Shown here piece by piece: positions 1 through 7,747 of a DNA stretch of 64,000 nt; the first letter of the stretch is position 1, and every line of letters starts with the position of its first letter. The stretch is from assembly GCF_003240585.1 (NCBI RefSeq), contig NZ_PCDP01000036.1, forward strand, positions 62,001 to 126,000, read 5' to 3'. The translations under genes were made by a program, and so were the position numbers. This DNA comes from Arminella tubonensis. GTDB taxonomy: Bacteria > Pseudomonadota > Alphaproteobacteria > Rhizobiales > Rhizobiaceae. Under the pieces are notes generated by a model. It did not search any database and was not told the origin of the DNA. It saw nothing but the letters and a program-made list of their open reading frames with translations.

Positions 1-72
1 ATGTTCCGTCAAAATCGAATATGATCAGCTTCGGCGGCACGGCAGTAATTGTATGGCTTAATGAAGTACCAA

Positions 73-966
73 TCATCGACTTGCTTTCATCCCGAGATCG
101 AGCGTGACAAAAATGGGTTGGTGGTCCGACCCGGCTGCCTCTTGGTCGATCCTCATCGAAATCAACGACGGAACGTAGTCTTCTGTGACAAAGCAATGGT
201 CGAGCCGCATGGGCTGTTTCTCTGGCCGCTTGAAAGTCCAGCCTTCTGCTTCGCAGTGCTCGGTCATAACCCAGGCATCGAACAGGCCGTCGGCCGGCAT
301 GACCCTCTTACGCAGCATCGGCGACGCATCACCTAGCAGGTGTTCATATTCAGGCGCGCCCGGCTCAAAGTTCATATCGCCCATGATGACGCCGCCGCGA
401 GGCCACGGCGGCAATGGTCCAGGGAAACCGGCATCGTCTGGCTCTGCACCGCCCCACGGCGCGCCGCGGCGCGCGGCGTCGAGCATAATCGCCCGCAGCG
501 CCTCGGCTTGCGGCATGCGGTTCAAAGGGGAAACATGATCGAGGTGCGTGCAGCAGAAGCGCAGGGGCGAGACAGGCGTGGCGATCACGGTCTCCAACAG
601 CGTACGCTGGAGATGAAGCGTTCCGTGCAGGCCAATCTTCGGAAGCGTGTGGTTGGTAACACTCTGGATGGGCCAACGCGACAAAACCATGTTACCAAAC
701 TTATGGCGCAGGCCGGGCCGGCCGCCGGTTACACTTCCATTGAGGTGAACGTCAATACCAGGCCCGTAGGCCCAAAATTCGCGGCCCAGCAGACCAGCGA
801 TTTCAGCCGACTGATCGACGAAATCCCTTAGCGGATTTCCGATTTCCACCTCTTGCAACGCGATGATGTCCGCATCACCAAGATCAGAGACGATTCTGGC
901 AAGATCATGCCGTTCGTCCTTCCCGACCCCGTACTGAATGTTGTAGCTTGCAAGTATTATCTGCAC
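73..966 (-). CDS. Endonuclease/exonuclease/phosphatase-fold hydrolase
   Basis: This 297-residue protein belongs to the metal-dependent endonuclease/exonuclease/phosphatase superfamily, which cleaves phosphoester bonds in nucleic acids, inositol phosphates or phospholipids. Visible signatures are the N-terminal SYNIQYG (metal/phosphate Asn), the catalytic glutamate in LQEVE, a central GDMNFEP block and the C-terminal GSDHQPIF catalytic His. There is no signal peptide, so it should be cytoplasmic. It is the last gene of a minus-strand operon after an ABC importer of glycerol-phosphate/sugar type, about 85 bp downstream of the binding protein. The context suggests it hydrolyses an imported phosphodiester or phosphorylated sugar rather than DNA; that is inference. 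The fold assignment is firm, the substrate is unknown. Confidence 0.85.
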   Translation of the reverse strand: MQIILASYNIQYGVGKDERHDLARIVSDLGDADIIALQEVEIGNPLRDFVDQSAEIAGLLGREFWAYGPGIDVHLNGSVTGGRPGLRHKFGNMVLSRWPIQSVTNHTLPKIGLHGTLHLQRTLLETVIATPVSPLRFCCTHLDHVSPLNRMPQAEALRAIMLDAARRGAPWGGAEPDDAGFPGPLPPWPRGGVIMGDMNFEPGAPEYEHLLGDASPMLRKRVMPADGLFDAWVMTEHCEAEGWTFKRPEKQPMRLDHCFVTEDYVPSLISMRIDQEAAGSDHQPIFVTLDLGMKASR

Positions 967-1017
967 GGTTGTTGGCTCGTTTCCTGTTTGGATAGTGGCA
1001 GAGATACGAAGGGTTTT

Positions 1018-1046
1018 GGCCCGATTCCCCTCCCGGCAATCGGGCC
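1018..1046. repeat. Inverted repeat between binding-protein and hydrolase genes
   Basis: Nine-base perfect arms GGCCCGATT and AATCGGGCC enclose an 11-base loop. The repeat lies just after the stop of the binding-protein gene. There is no U-tract on the transcribed strand, so it looks more like an mRNA-stabilising or processing hairpin than an intrinsic terminator. Confidence 0.5.
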
Positions 1047-1051
1047 TTCAC

Positions 1052-2338
1052 TTACTTCAGGAGATCGGCCGTCTTTGTAGCAATGCGCTTCAAACCGTCT
1101 TCTGGCGACAGTTTTCCACGTTGAACAAGGTCAATCACATCGCGCTGGGCGCGCCAGATCTCAACACCGGTGGAACCGGGATACGCATACCAGGACCCAG
1201 CAATTCCTGTTTGTGTAGCCGCGGTGGCGTAATTTGGATTTGAGGAATAGAACGGCCCCAAGAGGTCAGAGGCTTTCTTGTTCGTGGGCATGTAACCCGT
1301 GGCTTCCGCGATCTGGGCTTGTGCCCCCGGTCCTGTGACGAACTTCACGAACTCCCAAGCAAGTTTTTGCTTCTCAGGATCCTTTGCGAGGATCACCGCC
1401 GCATTTCCACCCGAAGGAAGGCGACCGCTCACCCTGTCAATAAGTGGATAAGGCGCAGTTCGCATCGCGAAGCGGTCGCCGATCGTCTGCATGAAGGAGC
1501 GAACGGAAGAAGGCGAGGTTATGTAGAAGCCGAGCTTCCCAGCAAAGAACAGTTCCTTGTAGGAGTTTTGCGCCGTCGCGACATCCATGTCAGTCGCCTC
1601 CGCGATGTGGCGCAGGAACCGCAACGTTTCGAGACCAAGAATGTTGTCGTATCCGACCGCCTTCTCATCTTTGGTAAGGATGGCGCCGCCGCGCTCGAGA
1701 ATCGCTGCCTGCCAGAGCCAATCACTCTCGAGGGATCCGACGGAATAGTTCATTCCGCGGACGTCTCCGCCAAGCGCATTGATTTTGCGCGCCAACGCAA
1801 TCACACCTTCCCAATCGGACGGGAAGTGGTCGGGGTCGGCTCCAGCCTTCGTCACAAGGTCCGCGTTGTAGTAAACGATCGGCGTTGAGGCATTGAAAGG
1901 AATGCCGTATTGAACGCCATCGACTTGGCCTAAAGAGAGAATGGCGGGCGAGTAATTCTGCTCCAGCCATTCTTTACTTTCGGCGCCGATAAACGGCGTT
2001 AGAGGAACTGCCTGCCCACGAGCCTTCAATGTCGTCACGAGAGGGCGCAGTACCGAAAAACCCGAGAAGTAGACGTCCGGCAGGTTGCCGGTCATGGCAT
2101 TCCGGGTGACGACAAGGTTCGCTTCGTTGTAATTAGGCGGGGAAACCCGGAACTCGACCCTGACGTCCGGATGAGCTTTCATGAATGCATCAGCGAGCGG
2201 CTGGTAGTTGCCGTGGTCCCCGGGCCAGGCGTGGAGGACCTCGAGTGTGGTTTCCGCCTGCGCAGGCGCGATCGACAACACCGCCAGGCCCGTGGCCAGG
2301 CCGAGCCATCTGATTGTACGATTGAACATAGACTTCAT
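1052..2338 (-). CDS. ABC transporter substrate-binding protein (sugar / glycerol-3-phosphate type)
   Basis: This 428-residue periplasmic solute-binding protein is of family 1 (UgpB/MalE-like). It starts with a basic n-region and hydrophobic core, with a signal peptidase site after the APAQA stretch near residue 28. The mature part begins with a TLEVLHAWPG motif typical of UgpB-like proteins and contains the usual GFYITSP and ERGGAILT blocks. It captures the ligand and delivers it to the two permeases encoded immediately upstream in the same operon. UgpB relatives bind glycerol-3-phosphate or glycerophosphodiesters, but many bind sugars, so the ligand is left open. A 65-bp gap containing a palindrome separates it from the permease. 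Confidence 0.9.
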   Translation of the reverse strand: MKSMFNRTIRWLGLATGLAVLSIAPAQAETTLEVLHAWPGDHGNYQPLADAFMKAHPDVRVEFRVSPPNYNEANLVVTRNAMTGNLPDVYFSGFSVLRPLVTTLKARGQAVPLTPFIGAESKEWLEQNYSPAILSLGQVDGVQYGIPFNASTPIVYYNADLVTKAGADPDHFPSDWEGVIALARKINALGGDVRGMNYSVGSLESDWLWQAAILERGGAILTKDEKAVGYDNILGLETLRFLRHIAEATDMDVATAQNSYKELFFAGKLGFYITSPSSVRSFMQTIGDRFAMRTAPYPLIDRVSGRLPSGGNAAVILAKDPEKQKLAWEFVKFVTGPGAQAQIAEATGYMPTNKKASDLLGPFYSSNPNYATAATQTGIAGSWYAYPGSTGVEIWRAQRDVIDLVQRGKLSPEDGLKRIATKTADLLK

Positions 2339-2349
2339 CTCCGTGGAAA

Positions 2350-2363
2350 GCGCCCATGGGCGC
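2350..2363. repeat. 14-bp perfect palindrome in permease / binding-protein gap
   Basis: GCGCCCATGGGCGC is a perfect GC-rich palindrome just upstream of the binding-protein start on the minus strand. It may fold in the polycistronic mRNA and help uncouple expression of the abundant binding protein from the permeases. This is inference. Confidence 0.35.
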
Positions 2364-2403
2364 GGTTGGCTCGGCCGCCGTGGGATCGGTGCCGGGTAAT
2401 GGA

Positions 2404-3252
2404 TTACTTGATTGCACCCATCGTGATGCCCTCGACAAAGCGGCGCTGGGCGATGAGAAAGACAAGCGCAAGAGGAAGGGTGATCAGCGTCGCGGCAGCC
2501 ATGAGAGAGCCGTAGGAGTCACCACCGTCGGCATCACGGAAGAACAGGATGCCGAGCGTTGGCGGCGCAAGATCCGCCGAGGAGATCGCAATCAGTGGCC
2601 AATAAAGGTCGTTCCAGTGATAGGTTACCGAGAATACACTGAAGGCTGCAATTACGGGCATCGATGCAGGCAGGATGATGCGAAGCAGGATCGTCGTGTG
2701 CGAACAGCGGTCAAGACGTGCGGCCTCAATAACCTCGTCCGGGAAGGCGCGCAGAAACTGGCTGAAAAGCAGGATCGCCAAGGGGGAGACGAGAAAAGGG
2801 GCGACCAGCGCGAAATAGGTGTCCAGTGCCTGTATCCAGGCGAGCCCTAAGAAGATCGGCAACGCGAGCGCCTGAAACGGGACCAGGAGCGCGAGCACCA
2901 CCAACGCTAACAGAGGCCTTTTCCCGTGGAAGCGGAGTTTGGCGATAGCGTAAGCACAAGGAAGCGCCGTGGCGACTTGCGCAGCTAGTATGAGAGTGCA
3001 CACGATAATGCCATTCAGCATAAAAGAGAGGACGGGCGTCTCTGCAAGCACGCGTCCGTAGTTCTCCTTGATGGCAAGACTGCGCGGCAGAAACATCCGC
3101 GAAACGTCGAAGATCTCAGCCGGGTCACGTATGGAACTGAGGATCATCCACGCGAACGGGACGCAGGCGAAGCTGATCCCAAGCCAGATCACCCCATTTG
3201 ACAAGCTCGATGCGATGAGGGAGCGGAACGGCCGGCTAGTAAATGAAGTCAT
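2404..3252 (-). CDS. ABC transporter permease (UgpE/MalG-type)
   Basis: This inner-membrane permease of the binding-protein-dependent transport family has about 282 residues. Hydrophobic segments span the protein, and the cytoplasmic coupling motif (EAARLDRCSHTTILLRIILP) carries the EAA...G-type loop that docks onto the ATPase. The C-terminus FVEGITMGAIK is characteristic of the MalG/UgpE subfamily. I place the start at the ATG at 3252 because a strong GGAGGAGA ribosome-binding site lies 5 bases upstream and the ATG overlaps the stop of the preceding permease gene (ATGA). An in-frame upstream start at 3276 would lie inside that gene. Confidence 0.9.
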   Translation of the reverse strand: MTSFTSRPFRSLIASSLSNGVIWLGISFACVPFAWMILSSIRDPAEIFDVSRMFLPRSLAIKENYGRVLAETPVLSFMLNGIIVCTLILAAQVATALPCAYAIAKLRFHGKRPLLALVVLALLVPFQALALPIFLGLAWIQALDTYFALVAPFLVSPLAILLFSQFLRAFPDEVIEAARLDRCSHTTILLRIILPASMPVIAAFSVFSVTYHWNDLYWPLIAISSADLAPPTLGILFFRDADGGDSYGSLMAAATLITLPLALVFLIAQRRFVEGITMGAIK

Positions 3253-4151
3253 GGCTGTCTCCTCCGGGCAAACCACATTTGCAGGGTCGAGACGATCCCG
3301 ACGAACGCGATGAACAACATGATCAACGCACTGCCGTAACCGATGCGAAAGTAGGAAAAGGCCTGCAGATAAGTTTCATATAGCAGCACGTCGGTCGCCC
3401 CCTGTGGACCGCCCTGTGTCAGTACGGCGACAAGGTCGAAAACCTGGAATGCCTTGATCGTGGTCAGCAGCAGAACCACGACGGTTGTAGGTGCAAGGAG
3501 AGGCCAAGTGATCCTTCGAAACCGCTCCCAGCCACTCCCCACACGATCAAGAGCGGCAGCTTCGTAGACTTCGGTTGGAATTGCGGATAGCCCAGCGAGA
3601 AACACGACGAAGCAGAAGCTCGACTGTTGCCAAACCGCGATCAAAGCAAGACTTGGAAGAACGAGCTCAACGTTTGACAGGAATTCGATAGGCGCCAGCC
3701 CCATCGCCTTGAGCGCTACATTGATCGGACCGATCTGGCCGTGCAGCAGCAGGCTCCACACAATCGCCATGACTGTCATCGTTGCCGTTAACGGTAGGAA
3801 AAGCAGCAATTCATATGCCCGTCGCAGTCGGCCGCGTGCGCTTACCAAAAGTGCGAGCACTAATCCGATCGCCACGGAGGCGGGTACCACGAGCGCCGTG
3901 AAGCGCAATGTATTCAGGATGGCTCGGCCGGCATCATCGCTCTCGCCAATTCGCATGAAGTTTTCGATGCCGATAAAGTGGATATCCGTGCCGCCCAGTT
4001 GGTAATCGGTAACCGAGAGCACGACGACGGCCGCCAATGGAAGCAAGGTCATCGCAACAAGCAGCAAGATGGCTGGCGATATGCAGATAACGGCATCAAA
4101 CGCGACAGAATCGCGAAGCGAAGGACGTTCCCCGACAGCGAGAGTAGTCAT
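3249..4151 (-). CDS. ABC transporter permease (UgpA/MalF-type)
   Basis: This is a 300-residue multi-pass permease. A cytoplasmic N-terminus is followed by a first membrane segment (PAILLLVAMTLLPLAAVVVL) and several further helices. The EAA coupling loop reads EVYEAAALDRVGSGWERFRRITWPLL (split here only by the family pattern). It pairs with the downstream UgpE-type permease to form the membrane channel. Its start overlaps the stop of the ATPase gene by ATGA and its stop overlaps the next permease start, so the three genes are translationally coupled. Confidence 0.9.
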   Translation of the reverse strand: MTTLAVGERPSLRDSVAFDAVICISPAILLLVAMTLLPLAAVVVLSVTDYQLGGTDIHFIGIENFMRIGESDDAGRAILNTLRFTALVVPASVAIGLVLALLVSARGRLRRAYELLLFLPLTATMTVMAIVWSLLLHGQIGPINVALKAMGLAPIEFLSNVELVLPSLALIAVWQQSSFCFVVFLAGLSAIPTEVYEAAALDRVGSGWERFRRITWPLLAPTTVVVLLLTTIKAFQVFDLVAVLTQGGPQGATDVLLYETYLQAFSYFRIGYGSALIMLFIAFVGIVSTLQMWFARRRQP

Positions 4152-5338
4152 TTTGCCACTTCCATTTCCGTCCGCAGCAGAGGATGGAACGCCGCAGCAT
4201 TCCCTTCCTCATCGAAGAGATGAACACCTCGCTTTTGTGCCACGAGGTGGAACGCTCCGGAGAGAATGCCCGTAGCGCTCACCTCGTCGAATTGATCAAC
4301 AGAGAGCCGGCAGGTCGCCGACGCTCCAAGGGCCATGGTACGGCAGCGAATAAGCACTTCTGCACCCATACGCTCAACCCGGTCCAAACGCGCAGTGAGG
4401 GCGAAGCGAGGGCCCAATGGCTCGGAAGCTACGATGTCGAAAGCCTCAGGCCGAACTCCAACCTTCGCGCTGCCGTTAGGCAACGAGCAGCCGCCGAAAG
4501 GTTGTGTTCCGTTGACGAGCCTAACTCGTCCGGCCGAGTCAACGTTGACCGGGAACAGGTTGATCACCGGCTGCCCAATGAAAGAGGCAACGTCGAGGTG
4601 ACTTGGAGAATCGTAGATTTCTTGCGGCGTTCCGATCTGACGGATCCGCCCTCCCATCATGAGCGCGATCCGATCCGACATGGCCAAGGCATCTGATTGA
4701 TCGTGCGTGACGAACAAGAAGGTCGCACCGATCCGTTTGTTGAGGTCGACGATCTCGGAGCGCATCGAGATACGAAGCTTCGCATCCAGATTCGATAGCG
4801 GCTCGTCCATGAGGAAGATTCCCGGCTCTCTCGCCATAGCCCGCGCGAGGGCAACGCGCTGACGCTGACCGCCGGACAGGTGCGCTGGCCGCCGCCGCAA
4901 CAGATGTGCGATCTCAGTCAGGTCCGCCGCTTGACGCACTCGATTGGAAATCTCTTGGCGAATTGCACGCGACCCCGGCAGGAGGCGTCCCAGCAGCGGC
5001 AGACGTTGGAGCGCAGACAGTTCGGTCATTTCAAGCGACAGCGCAATGTTGTCGGCCACGCACATGTGCGGATAGAGCGCATATGATTGAAAGACCATCG
5101 CCAGATCACGAGCGCCGGCGGGTACGGCATCCACCACCTGTTCACCCAGTCTGATCGAGCCCGCCTCCGCTCGCTCCAGACCGGCAATGATCCGCAGCAG
5201 AGTAGACTTACCACAGCCGGAGGGGCCGAGCAGCGATACGAGCTCCCCTTCTTTGATGGAGAGGTTGATATCCTTCAGCACAGCTTCGCTGCCGAAGGAT
5301 TTCGTGACGTCTTGGAGTGTGATTGAGAGCCCTGGCAT
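4148..5338 (-). CDS. ABC transporter ATP-binding protein (UgpC/MalK-type)
   Basis: This 396-residue ATPase energises the importer. Walker A is GPSGCGKST near residue 40, the ABC signature is LSGGQRQRVALARA, Walker B is FLMDEPLSNLD, and the switch histidine is in VTHDQ. The C-terminal part (from about residue 240) is the MalK/UgpC-type OB-fold regulatory region, with a GVRPEAF motif. An extra stretch around LQRLPLLGRLLPGSR between Walker A and the signature makes the helical domain slightly longer than usual. It is the first transporter gene after the RpiR regulator and overlaps the following permease. Confidence 0.92.
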   Translation of the reverse strand: MPGLSITLQDVTKSFGSEAVLKDINLSIKEGELVSLLGPSGCGKSTLLRIIAGLERAEAGSIRLGEQVVDAVPAGARDLAMVFQSYALYPHMCVADNIALSLEMTELSALQRLPLLGRLLPGSRAIRQEISNRVRQAADLTEIAHLLRRRPAHLSGGQRQRVALARAMAREPGIFLMDEPLSNLDAKLRISMRSEIVDLNKRIGATFLFVTHDQSDALAMSDRIALMMGGRIRQIGTPQEIYDSPSHLDVASFIGQPVINLFPVNVDSAGRVRLVNGTQPFGGCSLPNGSAKVGVRPEAFDIVASEPLGPRFALTARLDRVERMGAEVLIRCRTMALGASATCRLSVDQFDEVSATGILSGAFHLVAQKRGVHLFDEEGNAAAFHPLLRTEMEVAK

Positions 5339-5399
5339 CCGCTTAACCTTTCGTTTGAAGCGGATATTCAGGATTTTTTGTTTCAGTCCTGTGACATTT

Positions 5400-5429
5400 G
5401 GAGCAAAGCTCCACCAGGAGCTTTGCTCC
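5400..5429. promoter_or_regulatory. 30-bp perfect inverted repeat between rpiR-type gene and ABC operon
   Basis: GGAGCAAAGCTCC and its exact reverse complement GGAGCTTTGCTCC are separated by ACCA. The repeat sits 2 bp after the regulator stop and about 60 bp before the ATPase start on the minus strand. No U-run follows on the minus strand, so it is either a strong mRNA hairpin separating regulator and transporter expression or an operator for the adjacent RpiR-type regulator. The sequence does not decide between these. Confidence 0.55.
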
Positions 5430-5431
5430 GC

Positions 5432-6262
5432 CTAAGCCTTTTTCTGGTGCTCGATAAGAGTCGCGACATATTCCGTCAGAAGAATTACTGAAGGCAGCAG
5501 GCGAGCAGAACCGTCCTTCGGCCAGGCGCCGAAGATTGAAAGCTCCAATACGACCTGTGCCATCTTGGCTAGCGGGCTCGCGGGTTGCGTTGTTAAGGCG
5601 AAGGTGTAGCTGCCGCGGTCACGAGCACGCTCCAGAAATGCGACGGTCTCTTCGCTAAGTCCGTTGTAAGATATTCCAATCGCTACATCATCATTCGTGA
5701 AGGAGCTTGCGCTCGCGAGCGCGAGGTCGCCGGAACGAGGCACATTGACGATGATTCCCTGATATGCGAGGCGAGTGGCAAAAAGCTCGGCGCAAATTCC
5801 TGAGACGCTGACGCCATAGGCCACGACCCGGCGCGCGCGGCAAAGCCTCGTTGCTAGTTCTAAGACTTGTTTGAGTTTCATTTGGCGGGCAGACCGCTGG
5901 ATAGATGCGCTCAACTCTTCGACAATAATATAAAGCCGGGGGTCACGTCTCAGTGGTCCGCTTGCGCTCGCCTCGATGGACCTGTCACGAGTGGCTTGGA
6001 GAACCCGCTCGCGCTCAATCTCGCGCGCCAGAGCAAGTTTGAAGGCGCTGAACCCGTCAAATCCAAGAGTCTGACAGAGGCGGATCACGGTTGATTCACC
6101 GGTGCCGCAGGCACGACTGATTTCGGCGATAGACGAGCTCACCACCAGTTCAGCATTCTGCGCTATGAAAAAAGCCGCACGCGCCATCGCGGGGGAACCG
6201 CGTTCCACGAGGCGTGACGTCCGATCGATCAGGCTAATTTTCTCAGATTTCTCCATCGTCAC
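5432..6262 (-). CDS. MurR/RpiR family transcriptional regulator
   Basis: This 276-residue regulator has an N-terminal HTH_6 domain (residues about 5-85, with [27 protein letters not shown] as the recognition region) and a C-terminal SIS domain that binds phosphosugars ([20 protein letters not shown], then [12 protein letters not shown]). Such proteins usually control sugar or amino-sugar uptake, and its position upstream of the ABC operon in the same orientation fits local control. The start is GTG at 6262 or ATG at 6256, both overlapping the stop of a truncated valS fragment (TTGTGACGATGG), so the regulator is probably translationally coupled to that fragment. Confidence 0.9.
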   Translation of the reverse strand: MTMEKSEKISLIDRTSRLVERGSPAMARAAFFIAQNAELVVSSSIAEISRACGTGESTVIRLCQTLGFDGFSAFKLALAREIERERVLQATRDRSIEASASGPLRRDPRLYIIVEELSASIQRSARQMKLKQVLELATRLCRARRVVAYGVSVSGICAELFATRLAYQGIIVNVPRSGDLALASASSFTNDDVAIGISYNGLSEETVAFLERARDRGSYTFALTTQPASPLAKMAQVVLELSIFGAWPKDGSARLLPSVILLTEYVATLIEHQKKA

Positions 6263-6489
6263 AACAGTTCTGCGCGCATGCGCTCGAAGCGGACCAAGAT
6301 GTCCTGCAACGTGTTGTTGAGCGCGTGGCCCATGTGCAGCGAACCGGTTACGTTCGGCGGCGGGATGACGATCGTGAAGGTTTCAGCACCCGGCGTTGCA
6401 TTGGCACCGGCGCGGAAGGCGTCTGCCTCGTCCCACGCTTTTGCGATCTTCAGTTCTACTGTTGCAGAATCATAAGTCTTTTCTAGCAT
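6259..6489 (-). pseudogene. valS: Truncated valyl-tRNA synthetase, N-terminal 76 residues
   Basis: The reading frame begins [12 protein letters not shown] and includes the class I HIGH-type motif in the context [17 protein letters not shown], which is diagnostic of ValS. It stops after FERMRAELL, whereas full ValS has roughly 900 or more residues. Only the start survives, so it cannot aminoacylate. Its ATG and its stop, fused to the RpiR gene start, are intact, which suggests that a chromosomal valS 5' end (with its translation signals and perhaps its promoter) was captured in front of the regulator. Confidence 0.85.
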
Positions 6490-6539
6490 TAGCTGACCAA
6501 TTTTCTTTCAAAAAGGGGTGTGTAAACAGAATGGCTTGG

Positions 6540-6556
6540 TTCAAGTCAATGAAAAA
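6540..6556. repeat. Short repeat, copy 1 (with 9216-9232)
   Basis: The 17-mer TTCAAGTCAATGAAAAA recurs identically at 9216-9232. A second shared word, CGGTTCCATTT, follows at 6636-6646 and at 9241-9251. The two copies bracket the resolvase/DUF6118/intron scrap zone. The nature of the element is unknown. Confidence 0.5.
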
Positions 6557-6737
6557 GCCTTTTACTCTAGAAAGAGTACAGAGACCTTCCCGATCGTGGG
6601 CACTTGCATCGCGGGCGCAATGAATAGCATGGGTCCGGTTCCATTTACGCTCTCTCGCGTCCAGCCTCACTGATCTAGTTGATTCCATCCCGCCCGAAAC
6701 CCATTGCAATCACAAGGCCGGTCTATTTCTGCGGCCC

Positions 6738-7139
6738 CTATTGCTGTGCCGGCGCTGAAACAGTGATCTTGCAAGGCTGCCCCTGCTTCGCCTTGGCGGC
6801 CGTCTCGGCGCAAGCGGTCAGCACCTCCTGATTGGCGCGAACGAGGTTACTGGCATCGACCAGATTGCGCCAACTCTGCGGGCTTCCCGACTGCATCAGG
6901 GAGATTCCGGCGTTCCAGCGGTCGGCATTCATGCCCGTGGAGGCAACGGCCATATCGACCGATCCAGGGAGCACACGCGGCAGGAACAGTGCCAACAGCA
7001 CGCCGGCGACCAGGCCGATACCTGCCGCGCCCCAAACAAACCAATCTTGTTTTCGACGTAAGCGGGCGCTCCTGGCGTGATCGCCAAGCTCGGCCGATAC
7101 GCGCTCGAGGCTTTGGCCTCGAGCTTCGATTTTCCTCAT
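6738..7139 (-). pseudogene. DUF6118 family protein, C-terminal part
   Basis: These 133 residues match the C-terminal portion of DUF6118 proteins, which occur on mobile elements of Rhizobiales and have no known function. They contain a single membrane helix (WFVWGAAGIGLVAGVLLALF, about residues 34-53) and a Cys-containing tail (LTACAETA...GQPCKITV). Family members are usually about twice as long, with an N-terminal coiled-coil region that is missing here. The upstream coding sequence switches, in another frame, to the N-terminus of a serine recombinase, so the present ATG is probably accidental and the gene a 5'-truncated remnant. Confidence 0.7.
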
Positions 7140-7236
7140 AGATGCGCTTGCAGCCGGCCGCCTTCAGCGCCGCTTGCTGCTGGTCTAGGGTCAGGTCGTC
7201 GGTCGAGACGCGGGCATATCCGATGAGCAGGCGGTG
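7130..7236 (-). pseudogene. Serine recombinase (resolvase) N-terminal fragment
   Basis: On the minus strand the codons read LLIGYARVSTDD, then LTLDQQQAALKAAGCKRIYEE. This is the N-terminal end of the resolvase/invertase catalytic domain, including the nucleophile serine in YARVS. Similarity ends at IYEE where the DUF6118 fragment starts in a different frame, so about 30 codons remain of a protein of about 190 residues. It is too short and frame-broken to function and marks an illegitimate junction. Confidence 0.8.
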
Positions 7237-7346
7237 ATCCGTTAGCTGTGGCTATGGCCGGAATCTACATCGTGCAATCAGTCGCGGAAATATGTATTTT
7301 GCGACAAAGCAAATATCAGGCCCAAAACCGAAACAAGAGTCATGTC

Positions 7347-7736
7347 ATGATAGCTGAAGGTCTCAACGTCGAATTTTCCCGCCACCTCGAACAGGAACTG
7401 CATCGTCCGGAAATTCGCGCTTCACGGGATGCTGTGAGTGCGCTGTTAGCGAACGATTTCATGGAGTTTGGTAGCTCCGGAGGCATATACGACAAGGCCA
7501 TAACAACAGATGCTTTGGCTCTAGAAGCGCCCTCCGATCCTTCCGCCCTGCCAGAAGTTTATGATTTTACTGTCAAGCCGTTCACGACTGAGGCCGTCTT
7601 GGTTTTATATCGAAGTGTACGCCGCTCGGATGGAGTGGCACCTGAAAAGCAGACCCTTCGGAGTTCGATCTGGAAGCTTATCGACGGTCGTTGGCAAATG
7701 TTTTTCCACCAAGGAACGGTCGTCCCTCAGCGTTAA
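7347..7736 (+). CDS. NTF2-like / DUF4440-type small protein
   Basis: This protein of about 129 residues has the NTF2/DUF4440 pattern: a helical start (EQELHRPEIRASRDAVSALLANDFMEFGSSG), then strands ending in RSSIWKLIDGRWQMFFHQGTVVP. The ATG at 7347 begins where family similarity begins; the open frame extends upstream to 7248 without resembling the family. Members are small cone-shaped proteins with ligand-binding or enzymatic roles that cannot be predicted from sequence. It ends only 11 bp before the reverse transcriptase start and therefore occupies the space where the 5' half of a group II intron ribozyme should be. Confidence 0.75.
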   Translation: MIAEGLNVEFSRHLEQELHRPEIRASRDAVSALLANDFMEFGSSGGIYDKAITTDALALEAPSDPSALPEVYDFTVKPFTTEAVLVLYRSVRRSDGVAPEKQTLRSSIWKLIDGRWQMFFHQGTVVPQR

Positions 7737-7747
7737 AAGACGAACCA

